Positions 1 to 8,339 are shown, numbered from the stretch's first letter. The stretch: 49,168 nt of DNA from Exiguobacterium acetylicum (GCF_019890935.1 NZ_CP082335.1:1-49168); one strand, 5' to 3'. Made by a program: numbers and translations. The notes: a model not told the origin generated them from the letters alone.

Positions 1-37
1 ATTAGCAATAGCATTAGTGCTAGCTATATATTAAATA

Positions 38-69
38 AAAAAAGGAAAGGTCTACGCCTCTCCTTTTTT
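38..69 (-). terminator. Terminator of the HEPN/Abi gene
   Basis: The inverted repeat AGGAAAGG / CCTCTCCT (one mismatch) is flanked by A and T runs. Read on the minus strand it is a hairpin followed by seven T residues, and it overlaps the stop codon of the gene at 68-1039. It is likely the end of the resolvase-parA-RHH-HEPN transcript. Confidence 0.7.
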
Positions 70-1039
70 ATCCATACGTTCTAATAAGAAATAGTATATT
101 TGTTGCTGCAGTATGAATTGCAAACTCGCAACGCCTTATATCAACTTCACTAATAACTGATCCCTGCCCATGTCCAACCGTATTTCTTAAACTTGCTAAA
201 GATTGAAGAGAATTTGAAAGACCAATCAAAGCATTTTTTTGGTACGACTCAACGGCAATATTTCGAGTCAATGTTTCGATTAAGTCAGAAGCAACTGCTT
301 TTTGTAAATCGACTTTTCGAGGTTCTACATCAGGCTTTCTTTTGGATATCGGAATGAATTTTATAGGCTGCCATTTATTCTTTCCGATAATAATCTTCAA
401 AGTACTTTCAAATGCTTTATTTGCATTGATAATTGCATTTTTAAATTGACTTTCCTTAAAATCTGAAAAGGCTTGTAATAGTTCTTCATTTGCTCCTTCA
501 TATTCAACTTGAGACAGATATTGCAAAGACGGCTTCACGATTTCAGCATGCATTAATTCGTTGTCCTTAGAAATTAACACTCCATTAATAAGTTCATATC
601 CGATACCATTATTTCGAAATACCTTATTGAATGCGTTGTTGATATTATCAGATTCTCTTTTAGAGAAAAATCGAGAAATATATCTAGAGATTAATTCAAT
701 AAGATCGAGCGTTACTAAGTATTCTGATTTTGAAGCTTTAATCAACAAGAAAAAAACCTTACTTTCAGGTTCAGATAATCTTGCTTCTTTGAACAATTCT
801 CTAAATGGCATATTGATGATATTCGAATCATCTATAACACCATATTTAAAAATTATCTCGTTTAAAATCCCTTGAAACATGGCTCTCGTATCAAAAAGTC
901 GATATGGTACAAATTTTTGTACTGAATGATAAATTTGAACTTTTGCTTTCTCTGAAATATCGTCATAAATATACACATCGTGAAAAGTAGGGTTTAATCT
1001 TTCAGAAAAGAGCTCTGTTTCATACAAATCAATTGTCAT
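68..1039 (-). CDS. HEPN/Abi-C-like protein (STM4504/CBY_0614 type)
   Basis: The 323-residue protein ends in a helical domain resembling the abortive-infection C-terminal (Abi_C, HEPN-like) fold. It contains RNTVGHG with R285 and H290, matching the R-x4-6-H signature of HEPN ribonucleases. The N-terminal 200 residues match, in my recollection, the STM4504/CBY_0614 family; I cannot verify this by search. Its start overlaps the stop of the upstream RHH gene by four bases (ATGA), so it is translationally coupled to the parA operon. HEPN proteins usually cleave RNA in phage defence or toxin systems, so a defence or addiction role is inferred. The coupling to a partition operon is unusual. Confidence 0.6.
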   Translation of the reverse strand: MTIDLYETELFSERLNPTFHDVYIYDDISEKAKVQIYHSVQKFVPYRLFDTRAMFQGILNEIIFKYGVIDDSNIINMPFRELFKEARLSEPESKVFFLLIKASKSEYLVTLDLIELISRYISRFFSKRESDNINNAFNKVFRNNGIGYELINGVLISKDNELMHAEIVKPSLQYLSQVEYEGANEELLQAFSDFKESQFKNAIINANKAFESTLKIIIGKNKWQPIKFIPISKRKPDVEPRKVDLQKAVASDLIETLTRNIAVESYQKNALIGLSNSLQSLASLRNTVGHGQGSVISEVDIRRCEFAIHTAATNILFLIRTYG

Positions 1040-1311
1040 AGATACCCCTCTTTCTTAAATAACTCTCTTAAAGCTAAATTTACGGTTGCAGATTTCACAC
1101 CACGTTGACCTCTTTGTTGAAGACTATTCAAAACTTTTGATAAATCTTCTTCTATATAAAAACCTGTATACACTGTATTACTTCTTTTAGCGTTCAGAAT
1201 TTCTTTAAGGGCACTATTGTTCACATTTTCACTATTGTTATTGCTAGCGTTATTGAAAGGATCTTTAGCAACTTCATCGAAACCTTTTAGTCTTCTTTCT
1301 TTATTACTCAT
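1036..1311 (-). CDS. Small ribbon-helix-helix partition partner (ParB/ParG-like)
   Basis: 91 residues. The N-terminal half is polar, Asn-rich and probably disordered. The C-terminal half (from about residue 45) reads as a strand plus two helices: TVYTGFYIEEDLSKVLNSL then SATVNLALRELFKKEG, a ribbon-helix-helix pattern. It lies 12 bases downstream of parA. ParA of type Ib systems is typically followed by a small RHH centromere-binding protein with a flexible arm that stimulates the ATPase, and this protein has that size, order and architecture. The role is inferred from context; sequence identity to known ParG is not obvious. Confidence 0.65.
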   Translation of the reverse strand: MSNKERRLKGFDEVAKDPFNNASNNNSENVNNSALKEILNAKRSNTVYTGFYIEEDLSKVLNSLQQRGQRGVKSATVNLALRELFKKEGYL

Positions 1312-1323
1312 TTCATAGTCTCC

Positions 1324-2124
1324 TTATCCAAGCTTCAATTCTTTTAATAATTCACTGTATATTTTTGCTCCTTTAGAAGTAGGAGCTGCTAGTGACAATG
1401 GTCTTTGATCAAAACCAACACTAGATGCAAATTCAATTGTTGTCGGAATAAACGTTTTAGTTACCTTGATTTTCGAGTTCATAGCATAGTCCTGTAGAAG
1501 TTCCATAATCCCTCTATGTAAAAGTGTTCTTTGATTTACTAGTGTAGGGACAATCGCTCGCACACGTAACTCAGGATTCATTTGACTCTTAAAATCATTT
1601 ACTATCTTCAATGTCTTCTGTAATGATCTCATAGCATACTTTTCAGGTTGAAATGGAATAATCATGTCCTGGCATGCCACTAAAATATTCCCTTGTATTA
1701 ACCCAAAACTTGTTGGTGTATCGATTAATACATAATCGTAATCCATCTTAACTTTTTCAATCACTTCTTTAAGTAATGAAAATCGCTTTTGTGTAGGAAA
1801 TTGTCTTGCATCTAATAACACATCAAACTCAAATGAGAGCATATCATCATTCGTAACTAAAAGGTCGATGTTCTTATCAACACTGACTAACGCCTTTTTA
1901 GGATCCGCATTTTTGATGAGTGCATCGTATAAAGAGAATTCTACATCTTCTTCTAACAGATCCGGGTTTTGGCCAAACGTTACGGCCACATCTGATTGTA
2001 TGTCCATATCAACAATCAAGACTTTCTTATCGATTAATGAGAGTTGACCAGCAAGGTTTGTTGTCATAGAGGTTTTCAATACCCCACCCTTATTACTTAT
2101 GACTGCAATTACTTCTCCAGGCAT
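1324..2124 (-). CDS. parA: ParA-family partition ATPase
   Basis: About 266 residues, the usual length of small plasmid ParA proteins without an N-terminal HTH. The deviant Walker A motif is SNKGGVLKTS near residue 12, with the signature lysine and the ATP-binding KT; Leu replaces the more common Gly. The Walker A' region is VDMDIQSDV and Walker B is YDYVLIDTP. The start is one of two adjacent ATG codons; 2124 sits seven bases after GAGG, while 2127 is also possible. The gene is followed by an RHH partner and preceded closely by a resolvase, a common plasmid stability arrangement. ParA would move plasmid copies on the nucleoid by ATP cycling. Confidence 0.9.
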   Translation of the reverse strand: MPGEVIAVISNKGGVLKTSMTTNLAGQLSLIDKKVLIVDMDIQSDVAVTFGQNPDLLEEDVEFSLYDALIKNADPKKALVSVDKNIDLLVTNDDMLSFEFDVLLDARQFPTQKRFSLLKEVIEKVKMDYDYVLIDTPTSFGLIQGNILVACQDMIIPFQPEKYAMRSLQKTLKIVNDFKSQMNPELRVRAIVPTLVNQRTLLHRGIMELLQDYAMNSKIKVTKTFIPTTIEFASSVGFDQRPLSLAAPTSKGAKIYSELLKELKLG

Positions 2125-2133
2125 CATTACACC

Positions 2134-2691
2134 TCATACTTCCTCAGCTTTTTTTTGGCGGTACTTATAGAACGTAGGTGGTTTCAGTGGCAAGACATTA
2201 CAAATATCCTTCACAGTCATTCCTGCTTCAAACATCATGTTAGCCTTATCAATGACCGATTGATCAATCGGCTTTCTACCACCGACTCTACCCCTACTTC
2301 TTGCTGCAGCTAATCCTGCTTTAGTCCGCTCAATTGTTAATTCCCTCTCCATTTCTGCGAGACCTGCCATAATCGTGAAATACAGTTTACCAGCTGGTGT
2401 ATTGGTATCAACACCTAAAGTAAGTATTTTAAGTCCTACACCGTTTTCTTCTAACCACTCTGATAGCTCGAGTAACTTTTTAGTTTGACGACCTAACCGA
2501 TCTAGCTTCCAAACGACTAGTGTATCTCCGGGACGTAAATAATTTAAACAAGCTTCAAACGCTGGGCGCTCTTTTACTGAGCTCCTCTTTTCTTCAAAAA
2601 TCTTTTCACAACCAACTGCTTCGACTGCATCAAGTTGTAACTCTAAATTTTGTTCGATGGTCGATACTCTGACATATCCAATGTTCGCCAT
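2134..2691 (-). CDS. Serine recombinase / resolvase
   Basis: 185 residues, the size of Tn3-type resolvases and invertases. It begins MANIGYVRVST with the catalytic Ser at position 10, has the conserved VWKLDRLGRQ and AEMERELTIERT stretches, and ends in a helix-turn-helix Hin-like region (VKDICNVLPLKPPTFYKYRQ). The start at 2691 is set by AGGAGG nine bases upstream; a longer reading to 2730 would run through the ribosome site. It lies ten bases upstream of parA and probably shares its transcript. The upstream DNA has repeated res-like sequence, suggesting plasmid multimer resolution rather than transposition; no transposase or terminal repeats are seen. Confidence 0.9.
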   Translation of the reverse strand: MANIGYVRVSTIEQNLELQLDAVEAVGCEKIFEEKRSSVKERPAFEACLNYLRPGDTLVVWKLDRLGRQTKKLLELSEWLEENGVGLKILTLGVDTNTPAGKLYFTIMAGLAEMERELTIERTKAGLAAARSRGRVGGRKPIDQSVIDKANMMFEAGMTVKDICNVLPLKPPTFYKYRQKKAEEV

Positions 2692-2710
2692 CCAGACACC
2701 TCCTGTTTTT

Positions 2711-2730
2711 TTGTTTGCTCGAGCAAACAA
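2711..2730. promoter_or_regulatory. Perfect 20-bp palindrome upstream of resolvase
   Basis: TTGTTTGCTCGAGCAAACAA is a perfect palindrome ending about 20 bases upstream of the resolvase start. It is not followed by a T run on the minus strand, so it looks like an operator for the resolvase-parA operon rather than a terminator. The binding protein is unknown; ParA's RHH partner or the resolvase is possible. Confidence 0.5.
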
Positions 2731-2745
2731 TGATCCCGTCTCGAG

Positions 2746-2884
2746 GGTTTTTTATATTAAACGTTAAATCTTCTTCATAAATAGATATTGATTAATATAC
2801 GAGAAAATATAAAGAATTCCTGCTAATTATACTAAATTTATCGATGTATTGGTTTTTTATATTAAACGACCGTTTTATATAAAG
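2746..2884. repeat. Res-like repeats between resolvase and OLD genes
   Basis: The 18-base sequence GGTTTTTTATATTAAACG occurs at 2746-2763 and again at 2851-2868. A diverged inverted copy (CGTTTTATATAAAG) follows at 2871-2884, making an imperfect dyad. Serine resolvases bind multi-subsite res DNA directly upstream of their gene, and spacing and position fit. The same DNA must also hold the resolvase promoter. Confidence 0.55.
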
Positions 2885-2928
2885 AGTACATTAAAATTTT
2901 CCTCAAAATACTTATTACCAAAATGTAG

Positions 2929-2934
2929 TATAAT
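2929..2934 (+). promoter_or_regulatory. -10 box of the OLD nuclease gene
   Basis: A TATAAT hexamer lies 39 bases upstream of the ATG at 2973. I see no good -35 hexamer at the right distance, so the promoter may be weak or activator dependent. Confidence 0.45.
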
Positions 2935-2972
2935 TATTTTTGTAATTCAAATTATTTCAAGGAGTGACTTAT

Positions 2973-4775
2973 ATGACCAAAAAATCCACTAAGATTGAAT
3001 CGAGTCTAGTTTCTCAAGATCCAAACGTACCTAAACCGCGATTAAGTAAACTAAGTATTAAAAACTTCAGATGTATTGGCAATGATCCTGTGGAGATTGA
3101 ATTAGATGATATTGTAGTTTTAGTTGGTTCAAACAATGCAGGGAAAAGTACTATTTTAAAAGCATATGAACTTGCTATGTCTCAAGGATCTAACGCTAGC
3201 AAGTTAACAATCAAAGATTTTCCTAATGAAAAGGTAGATTCAGAAAGACTTCCTGAAATCGAAATTCATACAATCGTTTATGATAATAGCCCTGGCGATA
3301 GATGGATTCATGTAGACAAAGTGTCTAATGAAAAATTAGTTAAAGAAAAATGGACTTGGCATGAAGTAGGAGCACCCGTTAGACGAGGCTTTGACGTAAC
3401 ACTAAATACTTGGTCTGATAATGTACCATGGGGTGCACCAAACGTAGCAAATTCTTACAGACCTCAGCCTCATTTAGTCGAGGCATTTGAAGACCCTGAA
3501 AAACAATCAAAAGAAATAACTCAGTTACTATCTTCAATAATAAATGAACGTGTAAAAAGTGTAGTCTCCAAAGATGATAATTCAGATTACGATAAAATGC
3601 TATCTTACATCAAAGAGACGCAGGCAGCTATTCTCGACGATACTAAAAGTGAACTGCAAAATGCTGAAGACGAACTTTCTTCTATAATAGGCAACGTATT
3701 TCCTGGATACAGAGTCACTTTTGACGCAAAACCTTTGGAAAACATTGAGGATACAATAAATTTCTTTGATCCTAAATCCGATCTTATGATGGGTCCTCAA
3801 GATGGACATCGTAGTACAATTGCACGTCAAGGAAGTGGTGCTAGACGTACATTATTATGGGCCGCATTACGCTTTATAAATGAAACTAAATTAAGTAAAA
3901 AGAAAAAAACTGAAAGACCTAATATTCTACTGCTGGATGAGCCTGAGCTATGCTTACATCCTAATGCAGTACGTGAAGCTTGCAAAAGCCTTTATGATCT
4001 ACCAGAAAACAGAAATTGGCAAGTGATGGTTACTACTCACTCACCAGCCTTTATAGATTTATCTAGAGATAATACTACTATTGTCAGAGTATCTAGAAAC
4101 GAAAGTGGCGGAATTCAAGGTACGACTCTGTTCAGACCCGAAAAAGCTAAATTATCAGCTATTGATAAAGAACAGTTAAAATTATTAAATATATTTGATC
4201 CATATGTTGCTGAATTCTTTTTCGGTGGACATACCGTTATAGTTGAAGGCGATACAGAATATACAGCATTTAAGTATATCGTTGATTCAGACCCTTCTAA
4301 TTTTAAAGATGTTCATATTGTGCGTGCTAGAGGAAAAGCTACAATCGTTTCTTTAGTTAAAATTCTAAATCACTTCAACTCTAAGTACTCAGTTCTTCAC
4401 GATAGTGACCATCCTTTCACAAGTTCAACTAAAAAATCTGGAGATCTAACAAAGAATCCGGCTTGGACAATCAATAAGAGTATACTAGATGCAGTAAATC
4501 AACATTCTGAATCTAGTCATGTAAGACTATTGGCATCTATCCCTAACTTTGAAGAAGCTTATTTCGAACAAGCAATAAAAAAGGAAAAACCATATAACGC
4601 ATTTTTAACGTTAAAAGATAATCCAGCAGCTTTTAATAAAGTACGAGATGTCCTCACTGCATTAATTCATCATGACGCCATTATTCCAGATGGATGTATT
4701 GAATGGTCTGATTTAGACGATCTTAGTAGTGAGCTTCAAAAAAAAGGTCATGTTACATTCCTTTCGCCTATCTAA
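2973..4775 (+). CDS. OLD-family ATPase/TOPRIM nuclease
   Basis: 600 residues. The N-terminal ABC-type ATPase has Walker A GSNNAGKST (about residues 52-60), a signature-like RQGSGARR (285-292), Walker B ILLLDEPE (about 318-325) and THSPAFID. The C-terminal TOPRIM domain shows VIVEGDTEYTAF with the catalytic Glu near 425 and the LHDSD acidic motif near 478. This is the OLD (overcoming lysogenization defect) architecture, a DNA nuclease often used against phage. No UvrD-like helicase (GajB) follows, so it resembles stand-alone class 1 OLD rather than Gabija. The start follows GGAG by eight bases. It is transcribed opposite to its neighbours and ends in its own terminator. Confidence 0.85.
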   Translation: MTKKSTKIESSLVSQDPNVPKPRLSKLSIKNFRCIGNDPVEIELDDIVVLVGSNNAGKSTILKAYELAMSQGSNASKLTIKDFPNEKVDSERLPEIEIHTIVYDNSPGDRWIHVDKVSNEKLVKEKWTWHEVGAPVRRGFDVTLNTWSDNVPWGAPNVANSYRPQPHLVEAFEDPEKQSKEITQLLSSIINERVKSVVSKDDNSDYDKMLSYIKETQAAILDDTKSELQNAEDELSSIIGNVFPGYRVTFDAKPLENIEDTINFFDPKSDLMMGPQDGHRSTIARQGSGARRTLLWAALRFINETKLSKKKKTERPNILLLDEPELCLHPNAVREACKSLYDLPENRNWQVMVTTHSPAFIDLSRDNTTIVRVSRNESGGIQGTTLFRPEKAKLSAIDKEQLKLLNIFDPYVAEFFFGGHTVIVEGDTEYTAFKYIVDSDPSNFKDVHIVRARGKATIVSLVKILNHFNSKYSVLHDSDHPFTSSTKKSGDLTKNPAWTINKSILDAVNQHSESSHVRLLASIPNFEEAYFEQAIKKEKPYNAFLTLKDNPAAFNKVRDVLTALIHHDAIIPDGCIEWSDLDDLSSELQKKGHVTFLSPI

Positions 4776-4777
4776 TA

Positions 4778-4827
4778 AAGTAAGAACCACCATTTCCATA
4801 TGATAATGGTGGTTCTTACTTATTTTT
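4778..4827 (+). terminator. Terminator after OLD nuclease gene
   Basis: A 17-bp perfect stem (AAGTAAGAACCACCATT and its complement) closes over a ten-base loop and is followed by ATTTTTATT. It lies three bases after the stop codon. Confidence 0.9.
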
Positions 4828-4936
4828 ATTTACATAAAATGTAGTAATATAAAAAAAATATATATAATTCTATGTATCAGTGTATAAAGAATAGCTTTAT
4901 AAGGATACACTTGAAATAAAAAATTTGGAGGTAACA

Positions 4937-5173
4937 ATGCCCATTCCTGGAGTTATTTATTTAAAACTAAATAGTGGAGATACATATAAAATTGATGACT
5001 TCACTGATGTAGATTTATTCCTTGGTGTTATCGATGAATTCTTAATCCATAATAGATCGTCTAAAAACTATACAAATAATTTATTTAGAACAACAGTTGA
5101 TGATGGTAATATTTTAGTTTTTAATGCACTTGAAATTTGTTCTGTATATGTTAAACGTAAAAATGATCTTTGA
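4937..5173 (+). CDS. Small protein of unknown function
   Basis: 78 residues, acidic, beginning MPIPGVIYLKLNSGD; no recognised domain. The ATG at 4937 is five bases after GGAGG, which rules out the longer TTG reading at 4925. Alternating hydrophobic residues suggest a small beta-rich fold: a strand pair at the N-terminus, one helix (VDLFLGVIDEFLI), and C-terminal strands. It follows the OLD gene on the same strand but is separated by a strong terminator and about 110 AT-rich bases, so it is probably transcribed independently. No function is assigned. Confidence 0.6.
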   Translation: MPIPGVIYLKLNSGDTYKIDDFTDVDLFLGVIDEFLIHNRSSKNYTNNLFRTTVDDGNILVFNALEICSVYVKRKNDL

Positions 5174-5295
5174 TGCTAAGTTTCTGTATTAATTGAAGAT
5201 TATACCTCTATTTCCCAATTACTGAATAGGCTTATTATGTGACTCCTCTAACCTCGGTAAACCACCACTAGCGCTTAATTTTTTCATATCTCTAA

Positions 5296-5342
5296 AAAGG
5301 GGGATAGATCCCGACAATAATCGGAATCTATCCCCCTTTAAT
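5296..5342. terminator. Bidirectional terminator between convergent genes
   Basis: GGGGGATAGATCCCGA pairs with a near-perfect complement ending in CTATCCCCC; A and T runs flank the stem on both sides. It sits between the plus-strand 78-residue gene and the minus-strand ABC permease and can stop both transcripts. Confidence 0.85.
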
Positions 5343-5382
5343 TCTTCGTTGTAAAAAAGTAGTCATTTTAGAAATAACCATA

Positions 5383-6312
5383 TCAAATTTCTTTCATTCG
5401 CTTAGTAAAAGTGATCCATGATAGTGTTACAAACATACTGAAGTACAATAATATTATTATAAACGCCCAACTAAGACTTGGAATTGTACTTGATTCTCCA
5501 AAATAAATTTTATCCATATATAGGTTAGCAAATAAATTCATTTTAGCCAATGGTAGACCACTTGTAAACTTTTCGATCAAAGTTCCTGTCAAAAGAAGAA
5601 CTGTTGTCACACTGATAGCAAAGCCACTATTCTTTAAAACGATTGAGAACATAAATGAAATTGTTGTCATAACAATTAAACTAATTAAATTGATACCATA
5701 ATGTACCATAGTCACAAAAATCATACTTTGTTCTTGAACTTTCATATCTTTAATATACAAAAATCTTGGTACATCACTTGTAAATCCAAATATCATGCCA
5801 CCTACAATATACGAAATTAAAAACATGAACATATACATAATTAATGCAAATAACAAAACAGTCAGATACTTTGCTAAAAATATATGTTTTTTAGAAATAG
5901 GACTTGTTAATAAGTTTTTTATAGTTCCATATTTAAATTCTTTATTAACAATGTTAGCAGCAATAATTATCGAGAATATAGTTACAATTGAGAGCTTACC
6001 GCTAATATCTTTTACAAACGACCAGAGATCGCTATTATATCCAGGAGCTATATCATTTTTAATTCTATAATTATTTAATTTAACCTCCTTGTCGTAGGTT
6101 TCCTTAGTAATCACATTTTGGTTTAGTTGTTCTTTTAGATTTTGGTTATATTCTGTTAAATCTTGTTTCCAATTTAAATTTTTTTCTTCAAAAGTACTTC
6201 CATAGTTTAAAATCATCCCAAGAAATATAACAAATATGACTATTAATCCGAAAAATGCATACGTAATTTTATCTGAGTACAATTTAATATTCTCATTAAT
6301 GAATATGTTCAA
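5383..6312 (-). CDS. ABC-2 type transporter permease
   Basis: 309 residues with about six hydrophobic segments: one at residues 17-37, then clusters from residue 110 to the end (GKLSIVTIFSIIIAANIVNKEF, YLTVLLFALIMYMFMFLISYI and others). The long polar loop after the first segment and the motif NKEFKYGTIKNLLTSPISK are typical of ABC-2 permeases. The start is TTG at 6312, inside the end of the ATPase gene (17-base overlap), with GGGAG nine bases upstream. It pairs with the upstream ATPase as an exporter or immunity transporter for the peptide encoded at 7894-8271. Confidence 0.8.
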   Translation of the reverse strand: MNIFINENIKLYSDKITYAFFGLIVIFVIFLGMILNYGSTFEEKNLNWKQDLTEYNQNLKEQLNQNVITKETYDKEVKLNNYRIKNDIAPGYNSDLWSFVKDISGKLSIVTIFSIIIAANIVNKEFKYGTIKNLLTSPISKKHIFLAKYLTVLLFALIMYMFMFLISYIVGGMIFGFTSDVPRFLYIKDMKVQEQSMIFVTMVHYGINLISLIVMTTISFMFSIVLKNSGFAISVTTVLLLTGTLIEKFTSGLPLAKMNLFANLYMDKIYFGESSTIPSLSWAFIIILLYFSMFVTLSWITFTKRMKEI

Positions 6313-7231
6313 CTTGTTTTTCTCCCTTTTTTTCTTGTGTTATATCGAAGTACATTTTTTCTAAACTGTGTTCTAATATTTTCATATCATAAATAGTCAT
6401 TTTATTACTAAAGATAATTTGCATTATTGTAGATATATCTTTTTCGATAATTTTACTAATAATTATTTCTTTTTCGCTAATCACGTTAACACTAAACATT
6501 TCTAGAATTTCTTTAGCTTGGAATGCATCAGTAACATTCATTTTCAACTCGATTTCTGCATTATCCTCATTTTTTGAGATAAATTCTGTTTCTATTAACA
6601 TTCCTTCGTGTATTGCATAAATCCGATCACAAATTTGCTCCAATTCAGATAAAGAATGGCTCGCTATTAATATAGTACTTTTTTTGTTATTAGCTAGATG
6701 TAACAATTCATTTCTTATTTCACTTACTCCTTGAGGATCTAATCCATTAGTAGGTTCATCAAGAATAAACAAAGAAGGTTCTTTAATCATTACTTGCAAC
6801 AAACCTAGTTTTTGTTTCATTCCTAGTGAATAATTTTTTGCTTTTTTATCTATAGAGTCACTTAACGAAAATTTTTCAATTAAATTCATCAGATAATCAG
6901 TATCTTTTTTGTTATAACTCCTTAACTGCTGCTTTAAGTTTTTCCATCCAGTTAATTGAGGATAAAATGCAGGTGATTCAATCATTACACCGATTTTTGA
7001 CAAATTATCCTTTAGGTACTTCTTATTATTCTTTTCAAATATTTTTATTTCTCCCTTATCTGGTTGTGATAAACCTACTAAAGCCTTCATTAAAGTAGTT
7101 TTTCCCGCACCATTCGAACCAATTAATCCTACAATTTCTCCCTCAAAAACCTTAAAGTTAATATTCTTTAAAATTTCTTTTCCTTTTCTATATTTGCTTA
7201 AATTTTCAACTTCAAGAATAGTATTTCTCAT
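6296..7231 (-). CDS. ABC transporter ATP-binding protein
   Basis: 311 residues. Walker A is GSNGAGKTT (about residue 39), the signature is YSLGMKQKLGL, Walker B is LFILDEPTNGLD, and the switch histidine is in IASHSLSELE. The C-terminal third is an accessory region seen in BcrA/CcmA-like exporters that give bacteriocin immunity. The start at 7231 follows GGAGG by eight bases. The order secreted peptide - membrane protein - ATPase - permease suggests export of, or self-protection against, the peptide. The substrate is inferred from neighbours only. Confidence 0.85.
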   Translation of the reverse strand: MRNTILEVENLSKYRKGKEILKNINFKVFEGEIVGLIGSNGAGKTTLMKALVGLSQPDKGEIKIFEKNNKKYLKDNLSKIGVMIESPAFYPQLTGWKNLKQQLRSYNKKDTDYLMNLIEKFSLSDSIDKKAKNYSLGMKQKLGLLQVMIKEPSLFILDEPTNGLDPQGVSEIRNELLHLANNKKSTILIASHSLSELEQICDRIYAIHEGMLIETEFISKNEDNAEIELKMNVTDAFQAKEILEMFSVNVISEKEIIISKIIEKDISTIMQIIFSNKMTIYDMKILEHSLEKMYFDITQEKKGEKQVEHIH

Positions 7232-7254
7232 TGTATATCCCTCCAAAATTAGGG

Positions 7255-7788
7255 CTAATTCAAAAACTTTTTTATATCCTCGTCTGTTTTTAAAAGCATA
7301 AATAAAACTTTTTTCAACTTCTCTTCTTTATCATATCCTTTTCCATATATATTTCCATCAGCTGACTTGTATGCTACAGAAAATCCCTTTTTCATACTCA
7401 TTCTCTTATATTGGCTTTCAGTGAATTCAGGTATCGAGCCCTTAGAATTTATCAACAGTTTCTTAAAAAATACATATGTAGGGTTACCATATCCTAAAAT
7501 TATTACTGATATTTTCGATTGTTTCTTAATTTCTCTATTTAAAAAAATCACATTATTCTCTTTGTTCAAAATATCTTTATCAATTATTAATTTATCTACT
7601 TTTTTATCGAGCATTTTTACAAGTTCAGTTGAACTATATACATTCTTTACACCTGAAACATTTTTAATATTTGCATTTTCTTTAGTTGTCCAACGTATAT
7701 AGTTAATAGTTTCATTAGACATATTTGTGCTATTACTTAGATAATCTTTACCATTCAAAAAAAGTATCCCTAGTGAGCCTATAATCAA
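7255..7788 (-). CDS. Membrane-anchored protein, 5' end apparently frameshifted
   Basis: As read, 177 residues starting at a TTG with no ribosome site and a truncated hydrophobic segment. About 36 bases upstream, a GTG at 7823 with AAGGA upstream starts KKKIIFF, which would join in frame to IGFLIIGSLGILF if one base were added in either the A10 or the T8 tract at 7792-7820. The corrected protein would have a full N-terminal membrane anchor and an extracytoplasmic domain of about 160 residues. This is either a homopolymer sequencing error, a slipped-strand on/off switch, or a recent mutation. Its place between the peptide gene and the ABC genes suggests an immunity or accessory role. No family recognised. 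Confidence 0.6.
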   Translation of the reverse strand: MIIGSLGILFLNGKDYLSNSTNMSNETINYIRWTTKENANIKNVSGVKNVYSSTELVKMLDKKVDKLIIDKDILNKENNVIFLNREIKKQSKISVIILGYGNPTYVFFKKLLINSKGSIPEFTESQYKRMSMKKGFSVAYKSADGNIYGKGYDKEEKLKKVLFMLLKTDEDIKKFLN

Positions 7789-7893
7789 AAATCCTATAAA
7801 AAAAATATGATTTTTTTTTTCACTATCTCTGTTCCTTTCTTATTTAAAAAATAGATAGAAGACACTCAAGGTCCTCTATCTACTTTGTCTTTA

Positions 7894-8271
7894 TTATTTT
7901 GTGTAACCTACACCTGCACCAGGCATTGTTACAAATTTATCTCCGTCGAGAGCATATGCAGTACCTGTTAAAGTAGCATAAACAAACTGACCTTTAGATC
8001 CTTTAGCATTAATAGTATCGCCTTCAGATCCGAATCCAGTTCCTGAAACAGCAGTAGCATCATGAATCGCACCTGTAAAAGTGACTAAACCAGTGAAATG
8101 GTATGGCCAAGAAGTTGCTGGCTTAACATTCCAAGCAAGTAATTTTGCTGAAGAAAGATAATCTAGCTTAGAAACTCCACCAGGTCCGGTTACAGATGTT
8201 GCACCTGCTTGAGATGGTACTAAACTCACTAGTGTAGCACCAAGAGCTAATGACATAAGTAATTTTTTCAT
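7894..8271 (-). CDS. Secreted peptide, candidate bacteriocin precursor
   Basis: 125 residues. It opens with a classic signal peptide (MKKLLMSLALGATLVSLVPS, then QAGA as the likely cleavage site). The mature ~100 residues are rich in Gly, Ala, Thr and aromatic residues with no Cys (SVTGPGG start, GAGVGYTK end). The start at 8271 follows AAAGGAGGTG. I do not recognise the family. Size, secretion signal and the downstream membrane protein plus ABC exporter resemble lactococcin-972-like operons, but the mature sequence lacks the features I know from that family. Candidate antimicrobial or surface peptide. Confidence 0.6.
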   Translation of the reverse strand: MKKLLMSLALGATLVSLVPSQAGATSVTGPGGVSKLDYLSSAKLLAWNVKPATSWPYHFTGLVTFTGAIHDATAVSGTGFGSEGDTINAKGSKGQFVYATLTGTAYALDGDKFVTMPGAGVGYTK

Positions 8272-8324
8272 TTTTTTCACCTCCTTTTGTAATACCATTA
8301 TTATAATTAAATTTTAAAATACCT

Positions 8325-8339
8325 TTTGAAGCCTTCAAA
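8325..8339. promoter_or_regulatory. Operator-like dyad upstream of secreted peptide gene
   Basis: TTTGAAGCCTTCAAA is a 15-bp dyad about 55 bases upstream of the peptide start. A minus-strand TATAAT lies between it and the start, so the dyad overlaps or abuts the -35 region and may bind a regulator. Confidence 0.4.

Noticed and set aside
7894-8271. Lactococcin-972 family assignment
   Set aside because: Operon layout is similar, but the mature peptide lacks the family pattern I know and no large multi-pass immunity protein follows.
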